Of a DNA stretch of 64,000 nucleotides, positions 12,001 to 17,523 are shown in pieces (within the stretch, counting starts at the first letter, position 1; every line of letters begins with the position of its first letter). The notes under the pieces are model-generated. The model saw only the letters and a program-made list of their open reading frames with translations, did not search any database and was not told where the DNA came from. Both the position numbers and the translations under genes were made by a program. Location: positions 2,976,001 to 3,040,000 of the forward strand of contig NZ_CP019510.1 of the NCBI RefSeq assembly GCF_002002885.1, given 5' to 3'. This DNA comes from Janthinobacterium sp. LM6 (GTDB lineage: Bacteria > Pseudomonadota > Gammaproteobacteria > Burkholderiales > Burkholderiaceae_D).

Positions 12001-15000
12001 ACTGTACGTGACAGGCACGGGTGAAGGCAATACGCTGGTCGCCCAAGCGGGTCGTGATATGACGCTGACCGGCGGCGTCATCGCCAATGCCGGTGCAAAT
12101 GGCCAGACCAGCCTGATCGCAGGCCATAACCTGACCCTCAATACCGTCGCCGTCGCCTCGACGCACGACCAAGTGCGCAATGCGGACAATTACCGTAAAG
12201 AAAGCAAGACGGGCGAAGTGGGGAGCCAGATCATCGGCGCCGGCAATGTCAATTTGCAGGCAGGAAATGATTTGCTGGCGCGTGCGGCCGATGTGCAGGC
12301 GGGCGGGGCGCTGGGATTGGTGGCGGGCAATGACATCAGCCTGGTCAATGGCGTGGCCACCGACAGCCTGGATGTGGCAAGCAAGGTCAAGAAGAGCGGT
12401 ACTTTCTCCAGCAAAACGACGACCACGCGCGATCTCGTGCAGACCAGCACGGCGCTGGGGACGTCATTGACGGGCAATACCGTCGATATCGTTGCCGGGC
12501 ATGACCTGAAGGTGGCGGGTTCCTCGATCCTTGCACAAGAGGCCGCCAATTTAATGGCGAAGAACGATATCAGCATCGAATCCGTCGGACTGGACGGCAA
12601 AGAGATTCACTCCAAGCAAGTCAAGAAGAGCGGCACCTTTGGCCTGAGCAAGTCGCTGACCAGCCAGGCCGACGATGGCCGCACCGTTACCCAGGCTGGC
12701 AGCGCCATCAGCGGCGGCAGTGTGACGATGGTGGGCGGACGCGACGTCGCCATCAAGGGCAGCACGGTGGTAGCCGATGGCAATATTGACTTGACCGCCT
12801 TGCGCAACCTGAGCATCGTCAGTGCCGAGAATGACAAGGATACGACGTCGAGCAGCTTCAGCAAAAAGTCCGGCTTTATTGGCAGCATCAACCAGCCAGC
12901 CTTCGGCACCGTAAAAACCACCAGCGATGGCAAGACCACGGGCGTGGCGCAAGTGGGCAGCCAGATTGCCAGCTTGGGCGGCAATGTGTCGCTGCGCGCG
13001 GGCGAAACTTACACGCAGACGGCCAGCGAAGTGCTGGCCACCGGCGCGGGTGCGAATGGCGGCTTGCCTGGCGATATCAGCATCGTGGGCAAAAACGTGC
13101 TGATCAAGGAGGCGTACAACAGCAATGCCAGTGAGCAACACACGACCTTCAGCAAGGTGGCCCTTGGCGGCACGGTCAACGTGCCGATTGTCGATGCCGT
13201 AAAAAGCATCGGCAGCCTGGCGAAGGCCGCTGAACAGACGAAGGACTCGCGCATGCAGGCGCTGGCGGCCGTGACTTTGGCATCGAAGGCGAAGGATCTG
13301 GCTGGCTTGGCCTCGGAGGGCTTGACGGATAAAGGCATCAAGATCAGCGTCAGCCTGGGCAGCAGCAAGAGCGAAAGCGAGATGCACCAAAGCAGCAGCA
13401 CGGTGGTTGGCAGCGCGGTCAATGCTGCGGGCAACGTCAGCATCATTGCGACCGGGGCAGGGGCGGACAGCGACTTGACGGTAGCTGGCAGCAAAATTGC
13501 TGCAGGCGGCAATCTTACCTTGTTCGCCGATGACAAGATCAACTTGATCGCGGCGCAAAATACGGCGACGCAAACGAGCAAGAACAGCAGCAGCGGTTCC
13601 AGCATCGGCATCGGCTATACCATTGGCGGTGCGCAGAATGGTTTCAGCCTCGATATTGCGGCAAACAAGGCACGCGGCAAGGCTGATGGCACGGACAATT
13701 ACTACACCAACACCTATGTGACAGCGGGCAAGACTGCGACCATCGTCAGCGGCGGCGATACGACCTTGCAGGGTGCCATTCTAGCGGCAGATACGGTCAA
13801 GGCCGCCATCGGCGGCAACCTGAACATTATCAGTTTGCAAGATACAAGCACCTACGCCAGCAAGAGCAGCAGCGCGGGCTTCAACATGAGCCTGTGCATT
13901 CCCCCTGCCTGCTATGGCGCAAGCACCGTCGGCGGCAGTGTCTCGAAGAGCAAGGCCAAAGGTGACTTTGCCAGCGTCACGGAACAAAGCGGCATCAAGG
14001 CGGGCGACGGGGGCTTCCAGATCAACGTCGCCGGCAATACCGATTTGCAGGCCGGCGTGATTGCCAGCAGCGGCAAGGCGATCACAGATGGCAAGAACTC
14101 GCTGATCACGGGCACCTTGACGACGAGCGAGCTGCAAAACAAGGATCAGCATTCGGCTAGCGGGTTCAGTTTGAGCGGGTCGGCTGGCGCGAAAGTGGGT
14201 ACGCAGAATGAGGCAAGCACTACAGCCGATACTGCCGCGGCGAATGCGAAATCGGGCAGTAGCGGTTCAACGGGCTTTGGTAGTACATCGGGTAGTCAAA
14301 GTAGTACCACGACGTCCGGTATTAGTGGCGGCACCATAGTGATTGCTGATGTGGAGAAGCAGCAGGCGCTGAATGGTAAGACGGCAGCGGAGATGTTGGC
14401 TGGACTTAATCGCGATGTCAGCAGCGAAAAGGACAGTAGCGGTGCGTTGAAAAAAGGATGGGACGCAAAAGCGATCGAGAAGGAAGTTCAGGCGCAGGTG
14501 GCCATTACCGAGGCATTCAGCGTGGCCGCTGCGTCTGAAATTGGCAAGTATGCCGATAAAAAACTGGAAGAAGCTGACAAGTTGCGGAAAGAGGCGGCCA
14601 AGCCGATGGCGCCGGAGCAGCGCGATGCGCTGTTGCGCCAAGCTGCGGAAATTACCCGTGAGTGGAGCGAAGGCGGTACGGCGCGTGTTCTCGCTTCCAC
14701 CGCCGCGGGTGCCCTGGGTGGCGGGTTGCTTGGTGCGTCCGCTTCCGCTGCGGGCAGCAAGGTGTCTGGTGTTCTTTATCATGCGGATATCCCTGAGTCT
14801 ATGCAGGGATTGTCGCAGGAGCAGCAGGCCAGGATGCAACAAATGGGGCAGGAGGCCGGTTTCAATGGCCTGACGTCCCAGGAGTCATGGCAAAAGTTAA
14901 AGCTGGTGTCCGACTTGCGCTTCGATCCGGAGTCGCAAAATCTACCTCAGGCGGAAGTGAATCGCCGCATCGGCGATTACCTGGGACTGCTGGGGGCGTC

Positions 15001-16153
15001 AGCAGAGCAGATTGCCGATATACAAAAGACGTTTGCGGATGCTGGTATTTCCGCAGTCAACACGCCGCGCACTCCCCGTGTGGAGCAAACTCTTTTGGGG
15101 GCGGTGGCGTCACCGGGCGACGTGGGGGAGTATGACTATTCGCCAGATGGTGCTCAGCCTAATGTTTTCCTGGGGACCAAGGTCATTGATAAGGGGACGC
15201 AGGGCGTCGGCGAGGTGGTCACCAAATTTGGAAAGTTGATCGATAGCAATATCGGTGCAAAGTATACCCTTGAAGCGCTTGATTTTGCGTCTGGGGCGAT
15301 CATTTATGGCGTCAATAAAATACCAGCAGTGGAGAACTTGAAAAATCAGGCTACGGATCTGGTTAGCTCTTTCTTCGGTGAAGGTTTCAAAGACGCGGGA
15401 TATGGCCAGTCGGGGATTGATAACGGTGCAGTTGGTGGTACGTCGATTTCGATGGTTGGGCTGGGCGGATTTGCTGGCATGATAAAAAATGCCGGGAAGA
15501 TAGCCAAAGTTTTCCCCAATACCCATGTAAATCTGAAAGATGGGGCCCCAGATGTCCCGGCGCCACATAAGGGGGGCAGCGAAAAGCCACATGAAAATAA
15601 AGTGGTCAATGAAAAGAATGAGAATCCGAACGCAAATAATTCGGAAAATCCCAATAGGAATCTGGAGATTGACGCCAAGCCGGTCAAGGAAATCGAATCA
15701 GGAAAAAAAGGTGAGTGGAACAAGGAATTGAATAAACCTCAGCCAAATACCGTTTATGTGGTAGATTCAAATCATACCTATCGTACGGATGAATTTTCAC
15801 GCGTTGTCCATGTCGAGGGTGAACTTACCCTGAACAAACATGATAGGAATGGATATCAGCAGTGCAAGGCAGGCAAGTGTGGCGTTGCTGGTGATGAAGG
15901 CGGGCATCTGATTGGCGCACAATTCGATGGTGCAGGGGAGAAAATTAACCTTGTGCCAATGAACTCGAGTTTGAATCAAGGTCAATGGAAAGCCATGGAG
16001 CAGACATGGGCTGTTGCGTTAAAAGACGGAAAGAAAGTAAGTGTTGATATTCGACCTACGTATGTGGGTGCTGACGCTAGACCCACCTCGTTTATGGTAG
16101 AATATAAGGTGAATAATGTGAGGTATGAAGTTATTTTTAATAATGAGGCTTAG
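2..16153 (+). CDS. CdiA-like giant filamentous hemagglutinin / contact-dependent toxin (5' partial)
   Basis: The reading frame is open at the first codon of the window, so the start, signal peptide and TPS secretion domain lie upstream. Order seen: FHA-1 type repeats rich in LDNT, AGRI and INSG blocks (to about 9050); an AT-rich non-repetitive segment (about 9060-9800); a Gly/Ala/Ser linker (to about 10600); a conserved segment with YLVETDPRF and TQKRLGDGFYEQRLV, resembling the central part of E. coli CdiA (about 10620-11050); FHA-2 repeats with AGRDI blocks (about 11050-14200); a helical pre-toxin region (14340-15540); and a nuclease toxin. Known of the family: it is exported by a TpsB/CdiB partner and kills neighbours on contact. 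The gene for that partner should lie upstream of the window. Cysteines are almost absent: I noticed only CIPPAC near 13897 and CKAGKC in the toxin. An immunity gene follows 8 bases later. The CDI assignment rests on layout and the toxin; FHA-like adhesion is also possible. Confidence 0.9.
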   Translation, partial: SNTGSLYAAGNQSLSATGAIVNTGVIAAQGNNSITANSLDSGASSLIGAGIQADGKLGTVGDLAISTAQALDAHGQILAAGNANLTGAMLDISGSQASAANIGLTATQGDVSTNKAVVTTPGTLNITSNAALHNTEGTLQAGQFDLHVANLDNAKGTLLQTGTGNTVIQTGNLDNTAGRIAVNSNKLTLDATTLTNRDGKIEHAGTGILSVQAGVLDNSKGRITSAASAEILSKGALNNTDGVIAAIADLHVGGIALDNTRGVLQADNLRLDAGTLLNQQGTLSAGTDLTAKVSGDLNNAGLLYAGRDQQWMVGGLLNNSGSIASVNNTHITAGKVTSSGLLGAGVKADGSLGTAGDLTINADGVLQASGQNLAAGSAVLTGDNVDLSGSQTGAGNIAITVRSGNVLANKAMISASNVLAITANAHNAQSLVNTQGQLVAGQLQLNVANLNNANGEIVQAGTGDTTITTGKLDNTAGRIAVNSANLALNATVLTNINGKLEHAGAGILAINAGQFNNQQGKITGNGKLDITAAAFDHRNATTIANQLTVNAGSLDNRAGTLAQTGTGLMSINSTGLLDNTGGKIEGNGDTLVKADTLLNSKGRIVAAQDAGLNVGSLDNTEGTVAAGRTLALSGADIDNTKGQLQAVAGNAALTVGKLNNAAGSVFAGGNLNTTLDTLSNSGSLYAAGDQTLNASGAIVNTGVIAAQGNNNITANSLDSSASSLIGAGMQADGKLGTAGDLTINTAQTLAAHGQNLAAGKATLTGASIDIGGSQTSAANIGLTATQGDVGTNKAVVMTPGTLNITSNAALHNTEGTLQAGQLDLHVGNLDNAKGTVLQTGTGDTGIQTGNLDNTAGRIAVNSTNLNIDAVKVTNQDGKIEHAGTGTLNVQAGVLDNNKGRITSAAAASVISKGVLNNTDGVIAATTNLQVGGTALDNTRGVLQADNLHLEAATLLNQQGTVSAGTDLTAKVSGDLNNAGLLYAGRNQQLTVGGLLNNSGSIASVNNTHITAGKVTSSGLLGAGVKADGSLGTAGDLTINADGVLQASGQNLAAGSAQLKGAAVDLSGSQTGAANIAITANTGDVVTTKAVISASNVLAITANAHNAQSLVNIQGQLVAGQLQLNVANLNNANGEIVQTGTGDTTITTGKLDNTAGRIAVNSANLALNATVLTNINGKLEHAGAGILAINAGQFNNQQGKITGNGKLDITAAAFDHRNATTIANQLTVNAGSLDNRAGTLAQTGTGLMSINSTGLLDNTGGKIEGNGDALVKAGSLLNNKGRIVAAQDAELAVGSLDNTEGTVAAGRNLALSGADIDNTKGQLQAVAGNATLNVANLNNTAGNVFAGANLNATLTSLNNTGSLYAAGNQSLTATGAIINTGVIAAQGNNSLTANSLDSGASSLIGAGMQADGKLGTVGDLTISTMQTLAAHGQNLAAGKVNLTGASVDLSGSQTGAANIALTAKMGDVSTNKAVVTTPGTLNVTSNATLHNTEGTLQAGQLDLHVGNLDNAKGTLIQTGTGDTVIQTGKLDNSAGRIAVNSANLTLGAASLTNAGGKIEHAGVGTLAITAATLQGAGGSIIGNGAVDLKAGLFDHANATTTGRSLNVQADSLSNRGGHLLQTGAGGMTVAVTGQLDNTSGEIAGNGLLSVQTGSLDNTKGKIASATSADIVSTGELVNTDGVIAAATDLHLGGAIDNTRGLLQAGTGALRLDAASVRNAQGTLSAGTDITAKVSGDVLNAGVLYAGRNQSLDIGGLLSNTGSLAALGNTTITAGSLGGNGLLAAGMRADGSFASAGDLTVKTGGTLQAGGQNMAAGQLQLTGASVDVGGSQTSAANIGLTALTGNVTTSKAVVSTNGLLNITASAANGQALVNQGGSLSAGQLALRVGNLDNAKGTLIQTGTGDTVIETGKLDNTGGRIAVNSANLRLQAGDLTNIDGKIEHAGKGVLDIRATNLYGQRGQLTGNGALQVAANYIDHRNASLLAQQVNVSAGILDNRQGQITQLGTSAATVLASTRLDNSGGKIEANGNVRVETGELLNDHGRIASAQDVNVAATGKLDNTSGVIIAGRDLTVAGGTVDNTLGQLQAAGGNAQLTMDELLNAQGSIVASGNLTTTAGSVRNSGSLFAGAEQVLSVTGALENTGVILAQGNNTISANSINSGAASLIGAGVKADGSLQTSGNLQVTAQQALGAHGQVLAAGNAVLRGGSVDLGGSRSSAGNISLTASVGDVSTSGAVVTTPGALTIKAGANSQTWNNQRGDISAGQLAVTTGNLNNQQGSIVQTGAGNTAIELTAPAGVLDNTGGRIAVNSANLGLKAATLTNTDGKIEHAGSGTLNLQANQLNDLRGQITGNGALVVTAGAIDHRNASTIAQQLSVTGSTLDNGGGNLTQLGKGDTSIQLTTSLDNHGGTIASNGNTTIVAPTLNNQGGKLQAAGTANLTVTANNVLDNSHGGAIAGGGNVVLGAGNLLNQGGSATAGGQLTANVAQALNNAGGLLAATGNMTVNAASVDNSAGGKLASVQGLLTVTSTGATVNDGGTMQSGGDIILRNGGLSNGLGTIAGVNVTLDTHGQVFNNTQGTLAGAGTVNLQTGILDNDGGLLQSGGAMTIDTHGNALLNTNAGAYAVRHPGSAGGISSGAGLTLQTGSWNNAGGYLGAAGNITGSVGQLDNRGGQVVGKSALDLTLSGLQNQGGQIQVLGNIGLNAGGGSVNNQQGLIRSGAAVTLTGGAIDNASTLGANQGIEGVQVTLNSANVSNVQGAVRADGNLAINSAGSVNNTLGMLSAGSTLSLQDNGSSRGLAITNTGGTIIGGQRTDIRAGSLSGDGKLLSQQDLALDLAGNFTLNAGAEIMANGNAGITIGGLLTNAGKIQALSMLTLGAANFDNTSTGDINAGTTRINVGGVLNNHGVIDGISTQLNVGTLNNMGTGRIYGDHLSIGGGTVNNDVEGGVAATIAARSRLDIGVTTLNNREHGLIFSGGDMAIGGYLDGNRIATGWAGSVTNASATIEALGNLDLGASQVNVLNNHIVFQEGQSNTEKISEYQVANSNEIFVEGQPGFKLRGTRGAPNWGTGGVGTEDLYRIETSDGRYFLEFTHREVTRTTYENVVINSDPGKIIAGNNVRIKANAVINEHSHILAGGALDIDRAVLKNSTSDGKKTVRESGTSTFYRPVHFAQDVRLTHAKVTPIDLTETLPSTSTSTARNEQFTAIGKQSSRPTTVAVANVSSGTERIGSTTANVNTSNVVVSSVDSGSSSNVSGTKSGHVDGSSIVQKTDRAGNPVTDAAVGVTPGSKLDGATGIAADTGTSLNHVSTGAAGSVAAQGAAAVSGAHGATGSTRTGDAARTVAVDSVSGAHVDAASGAGQPGAGVDAALLSRSSVGSVTAVSGGNGPGGAAHGGVLGQAGELGAVNSAQLSGIAGSQVSSHTGLVPVAGTGIAADQVQGKGGPGGIADAGMLGRAGEIATLAPTALAGVNGAQASAGTGLKPLKDVAIAASTGSAAHAGAVGGVGQVRMNGITQVKLGNPSTRAQVVRTTGSSLQIPNASLYKVSSAPSSRYLVETDPRFASYREWTGSDYLLKQVKNDPSVTQKRLGDGFYEQRLVREQVAALTGQRFVGDYSNDEQQYKALMDQGIAFAKQWDLRPGIALTAEQMAGLTSDIVWLVEQEVVLADGSTQKVLAPQVYVRVREGDIDGQGGLLAGKEVNLNLEGDLTNSGTIAGRTIVKLNAENIDNLGGRITGDAISAHATKDLNNISGTISANSELQITAGRDINVKTSTLASSSNDGKNSFSRTSLDKLAGLYVTGNGTAGSGNLLVSAGRDVTIAGASVVNTDAGGGIGIAAGRDIAVTTVSSGSEFKLAGPGQRHMTDTSSKETASTISSAGDIRLSAGDNIQLKAANVQAAETLQLSAERNIDIATARDTETRQSWYGSSSTKGTSQGSELGGKQIVMLAGNDINNVGGQVIATDKLIAGAGRDINVVTTTVSNASSKWAGNSETSTVVDKVAGLYVTGTGEGNTLVAQAGRDMTLTGGVIANAGANGQTSLIAGHNLTLNTVAVASTHDQVRNADNYRKESKTGEVGSQIIGAGNVNLQAGNDLLARAADVQAGGALGLVAGNDISLVNGVATDSLDVASKVKKSGTFSSKTTTTRDLVQTSTALGTSLTGNTVDIVAGHDLKVAGSSILAQEAANLMAKNDISIESVGLDGKEIHSKQVKKSGTFGLSKSLTSQADDGRTVTQAGSAISGGSVTMVGGRDVAIKGSTVVADGNIDLTALRNLSIVSAENDKDTTSSSFSKKSGFIGSINQPAFGTVKTTSDGKTTGVAQVGSQIASLGGNVSLRAGETYTQTASEVLATGAGANGGLPGDISIVGKNVLIKEAYNSNASEQHTTFSKVALGGTVNVPIVDAVKSIGSLAKAAEQTKDSRMQALAAVTLASKAKDLAGLASEGLTDKGIKISVSLGSSKSESEMHQSSSTVVGSAVNAAGNVSIIATGAGADSDLTVAGSKIAAGGNLTLFADDKINLIAAQNTATQTSKNSSSGSSIGIGYTIGGAQNGFSLDIAANKARGKADGTDNYYTNTYVTAGKTATIVSGGDTTLQGAILAADTVKAAIGGNLNIISLQDTSTYASKSSSAGFNMSLCIPPACYGASTVGGSVSKSKAKGDFASVTEQSGIKAGDGGFQINVAGNTDLQAGVIASSGKAITDGKNSLITGTLTTSELQNKDQHSASGFSLSGSAGAKVGTQNEASTTADTAAANAKSGSSGSTGFGSTSGSQSSTTTSGISGGTIVIADVEKQQALNGKTAAEMLAGLNRDVSSEKDSSGALKKGWDAKAIEKEVQAQVAITEAFSVAAASEIGKYADKKLEEADKLRKEAAKPMAPEQRDALLRQAAEITREWSEGGTARVLASTAAGALGGGLLGASASAAGSKVSGVLYHADIPESMQGLSQEQQARMQQMGQEAGFNGLTSQESWQKLKLVSDLRFDPESQNLPQAEVNRRIGDYLGLLGASAEQIADIQKTFADAGISAVNTPRTPRVEQTLLGAVASPGDVGEYDYSPDGAQPNVFLGTKVIDKGTQGVGEVVTKFGKLIDSNIGAKYTLEALDFASGAIIYGVNKIPAVENLKNQATDLVSSFFGEGFKDAGYGQSGIDNGAVGGTSISMVGLGGFAGMIKNAGKIAKVFPNTHVNLKDGAPDVPAPHKGGSEKPHENKVVNEKNENPNANNSENPNRNLEIDAKPVKEIESGKKGEWNKELNKPQPNTVYVVDSNHTYRTDEFSRVVHVEGELTLNKHDRNGYQQCKAGKCGVAGDEGGHLIGAQFDGAGEKINLVPMNSSLNQGQWKAMEQTWAVALKDGKKVSVDIRPTYVGADARPTSFMVEYKVNNVRYEVIFNNEA
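62..6415 (+). repeat. Long tandem repeats inside the FHA-1 region (about 2,034-bp period)
   Basis: The landmark encoding NTGVI(A/L)AQGNN recurs at 62, 2096, 4130 and 6416. The first two intervals are exactly 2,034 bp (678 codons). The third is 2,286 bp, that is 84 codons longer. Units 1 and 2 share stretches that look base-for-base identical, for example 937-1134 with 2971-3168. Unit 3 matches well in its first third and diverges later. The first bases of the window match the end of a further unit, so the array continues upstream. This is direct observation; the exact identity between units was not computed. Confidence 0.9.
9060..9800 (+). other. AT-rich non-repetitive insert between FHA-1 and the linker (candidate receptor-binding segment)
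   Basis: Base use changes abruptly near 9060, from GC-rich repeat codons to AT-rich ones, and returns to GC-rich near 9800. The encoded protein loses the LDNT/AGRI repeat pattern and has aromatic and charged residues such as GRYFLEFTHREV and STFYRPVHF. In E. coli CdiA the receptor-binding domain lies between FHA-1 and the central Tyr/Pro-rich part, so the position fits. The receptor-binding role is inference; the composition break is seen directly. Confidence 0.55.
15540..16153 (+). other. C-terminal nuclease toxin domain (Endonuclea_NS_2 type)
   Basis: After an Asn/Glu/Lys-rich linker, the last about 140 residues contain PNTVYVVDSN, YRTDEFSRVVHVEG, DEGGHLIGAQFDG, INLVPMN, LNQG and VDIRPTYVG. 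These are hallmarks of DNA/RNA non-specific endonucleases of Pfam PF13930. The His of GGHLI and the Asn of the INLVPMN block are the expected catalytic and metal-binding residues of this beta-beta-alpha-metal fold. The domain is clearly more AT-rich than the FHA scaffold, as is usual for exchangeable CDI C-termini. The upstream boundary is approximate: a VENL tetrapeptide (15329-15340) is the nearest thing to the VENN pre-toxin mark. Expected action: DNA or RNA cleavage in the target cell. Confidence 0.8.
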
Positions 16154-16161
16154 GATAAAAA

Positions 16162-16509
16162 ATGGAATCGAAAGATATTGAAATATCTAAAGAAGTTGGA
16201 AAATATTTATATAATATCGCTCCGGAAGATGCAAAAATAATTTTGATGATTGCAGTCATTTCTCCTGAAGGTGATGTTGGTCGATTTGAGTTTTATTCAA
16301 ATAACGGAGTCGCCGAAAGCAATTTCTCCATCAGTGATTTGGAGACTAAGAAACTTCTTGATTTGGTTAGTGAACATCAGCAATTCATGGTCAGCAATAA
16401 TCAGCCTGCATGGACACGTTGCGAATTTACGGTAAATGTTGATGCCGGTAAATTCTCTATGGATCTGGGTTATGAGGGGGATTTATTTAAAGAAGGTTCG
16501 TTGCGATAA
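16162..16509 (+). CDS. Probable immunity protein to the CdiA nuclease, YezG/DUF600-like
   Basis: This is a 115-residue acidic, AT-rich gene starting 8 bases after the toxin stop, with a short AGGA ribosome-binding sequence overlapping that stop. The IAPEDAKIILMIAV opening, the central FEFYSNNG and the late CEFTVNVDAGKFSMDLGYEGD resemble YezG-type (DUF600) immunity proteins, which in other bacteria accompany nuclease-tipped polymorphic toxins. Position alone makes an immunity role very likely: it should bind and block the nuclease inside the producer. The family call is from memory of the pattern and less certain than the role. It shares the low GC of the toxin domain, so the two probably moved together. 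Confidence 0.7.
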   Translation: MESKDIEISKEVGKYLYNIAPEDAKIILMIAVISPEGDVGRFEFYSNNGVAESNFSISDLETKKLLDLVSEHQQFMVSNNQPAWTRCEFTVNVDAGKFSMDLGYEGDLFKEGSLR

Positions 16510-16755
16510 TCGACAGGTGACTTTTCATCGGTATGGTGAGGTTTCGTCGAAATGGCGAAGCCTCATTCCGTCCGTGAAATTGTTACTGATCCTGGGTGTC
16601 GCAACACCGGGGCACCTCAAGCCGCCGTACTCAGGCCGTCTGCCCCAAGCTGGTCAAAGGGGGAGGGCCGGGGTCAAGTCCGTCATTCGTACACGATCTC
16701 AGCCTTGGCCATCTCGATCTGCCGCAAGTTGCGCTTTGTTAAATGCTAACATTGG
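16510..16755. other. Intergenic stretch with decayed sequence; no intact gene
   Basis: The stretch lies between the immunity gene and the ankyrin gene. On the minus strand, 16683-16745 reads HLTKRNLRQIEMAKAEIVYE followed by a stop. That looks like the natural C-terminus of a protein whose upstream part is missing, since a stop precedes it in frame. A 15-base sequence (16639-16653) repeats the end of the ankyrin gene (16764-16778). A GGGGTCAAGTCC motif near 16678 resembles part of a REP-type element. I see no promoter worth naming. A scar from recombination or a lost gene is the simplest reading. Confidence 0.4.
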
Positions 16756-17289
16756 CTATGCCATCTGCCCCAAGCTGGCCAGGCGGCCCAGGGTTTCTTG
16801 CGCATTCATGGACTTGGCCAACGAGACGGCAGTCATGCCGCGGCTGTCCACGGCATCGATGCGGGCGCCGTGTTGCAGCAGCAGGTCGAGGATGACCAGG
16901 CGGTTGAACATGGCGGCCATCATCAAGGGGGTCTTGCCGTCCGGACTGGCGCCTTCCACCGTGGCGCCGTGCTGGAGCAGGAGTTCGGCGATGTCCAGGT
17001 AACCCTTGTAGGCCACGCCGGCCAGCGGCGTCTGGCCCTGGTCGTTGGGGACGTTGGCGTCGGCGCCCGCTGCCAGCAGCAGGCGCGACGTTTCCAGGTG
17101 GCCATGGTAGCTGGCCAGCATGATCAGGCTGTCGCCTTTTTCATTGCGAAAGTTCACTGGCACGCCGTGGGCCACCATGGCGCCCAGTTGCTGCGTATCG
17201 CCTTCGCGCACCAGGGCAAACAGGCCCTGGATGAATTCCAGCGTTTCCGCATCCATCGTTTCCGGGATTTTTCGTGCATCGGTGTTCAT
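16756..17289 (-). CDS. Ankyrin-repeat protein
   Basis: The 177-residue protein has four to five ankyrin repeats from about residue 35 to 170. Diagnostic strings are GDSLIMLASYHGHLETSRLLL, GQTPLAGVAYKGYLDIAELLL and GKTPLMMAAMFNRLVILDLLL, with AGADANVPN and HGARIDAVD loop sequences. There is no signal peptide or membrane segment, so it is probably a cytoplasmic protein-binding scaffold; the partner is unknown. Start ATG at 17289 is preceded by a GGAAAG ribosome-binding sequence. It stands alone, transcribed towards the CDI locus. Ankyrin proteins beside polymorphic toxin loci are sometimes accessory immunity-like proteins, but nothing here proves that. Confidence 0.85.
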   Translation of the reverse strand: MNTDARKIPETMDAETLEFIQGLFALVREGDTQQLGAMVAHGVPVNFRNEKGDSLIMLASYHGHLETSRLLLAAGADANVPNDQGQTPLAGVAYKGYLDIAELLLQHGATVEGASPDGKTPLMMAAMFNRLVILDLLLQHGARIDAVDSRGMTAVSLAKSMNAQETLGRLASLGQMA

Positions 17290-17523
17290 CGTTTTCTTTC
17301 CGTGAAGGTGGGCTATGCCTGCAGTGTAAATGGATGTTGAAGCATTGGCCTGGAAGTTTCAATTGTACGATCCGGCTCCGCATTTGAGGTCAGTGCGGCA
17401 GGTGCTTTGCTTGTAAATTTCCATTATTAAACTATATTGGAAAATGATGTGATTTTTATATCGTGTCAGTTATTCCGATTCGGAAATTTAATACTTCCAG
17501 AAATTCCAAAGGAGGGACGGGTC
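17290..17523. promoter_or_regulatory. AT-rich divergent intergenic region with inverted repeats ahead of the cupin gene
   Basis: This is the region between the ankyrin gene and the cupin gene. It contains TTCCGA-T-TCGGAA (17473-17485), a 6+6 bp inverted repeat, and a looser TTTCCA/TGGAAA pair around 17418-17445. A strong ribosome-binding sequence, AAAGGAGGG, precedes the cupin start. The repeats are candidate operator sites; no regulator gene adjoins them. Confidence 0.35.

Noticed and set aside
16552..16749. 65-codon plus-strand frame after the immunity gene
   Set aside because: No ribosome-binding site, no recognisable domain, and it covers the decayed segment; more likely chance.
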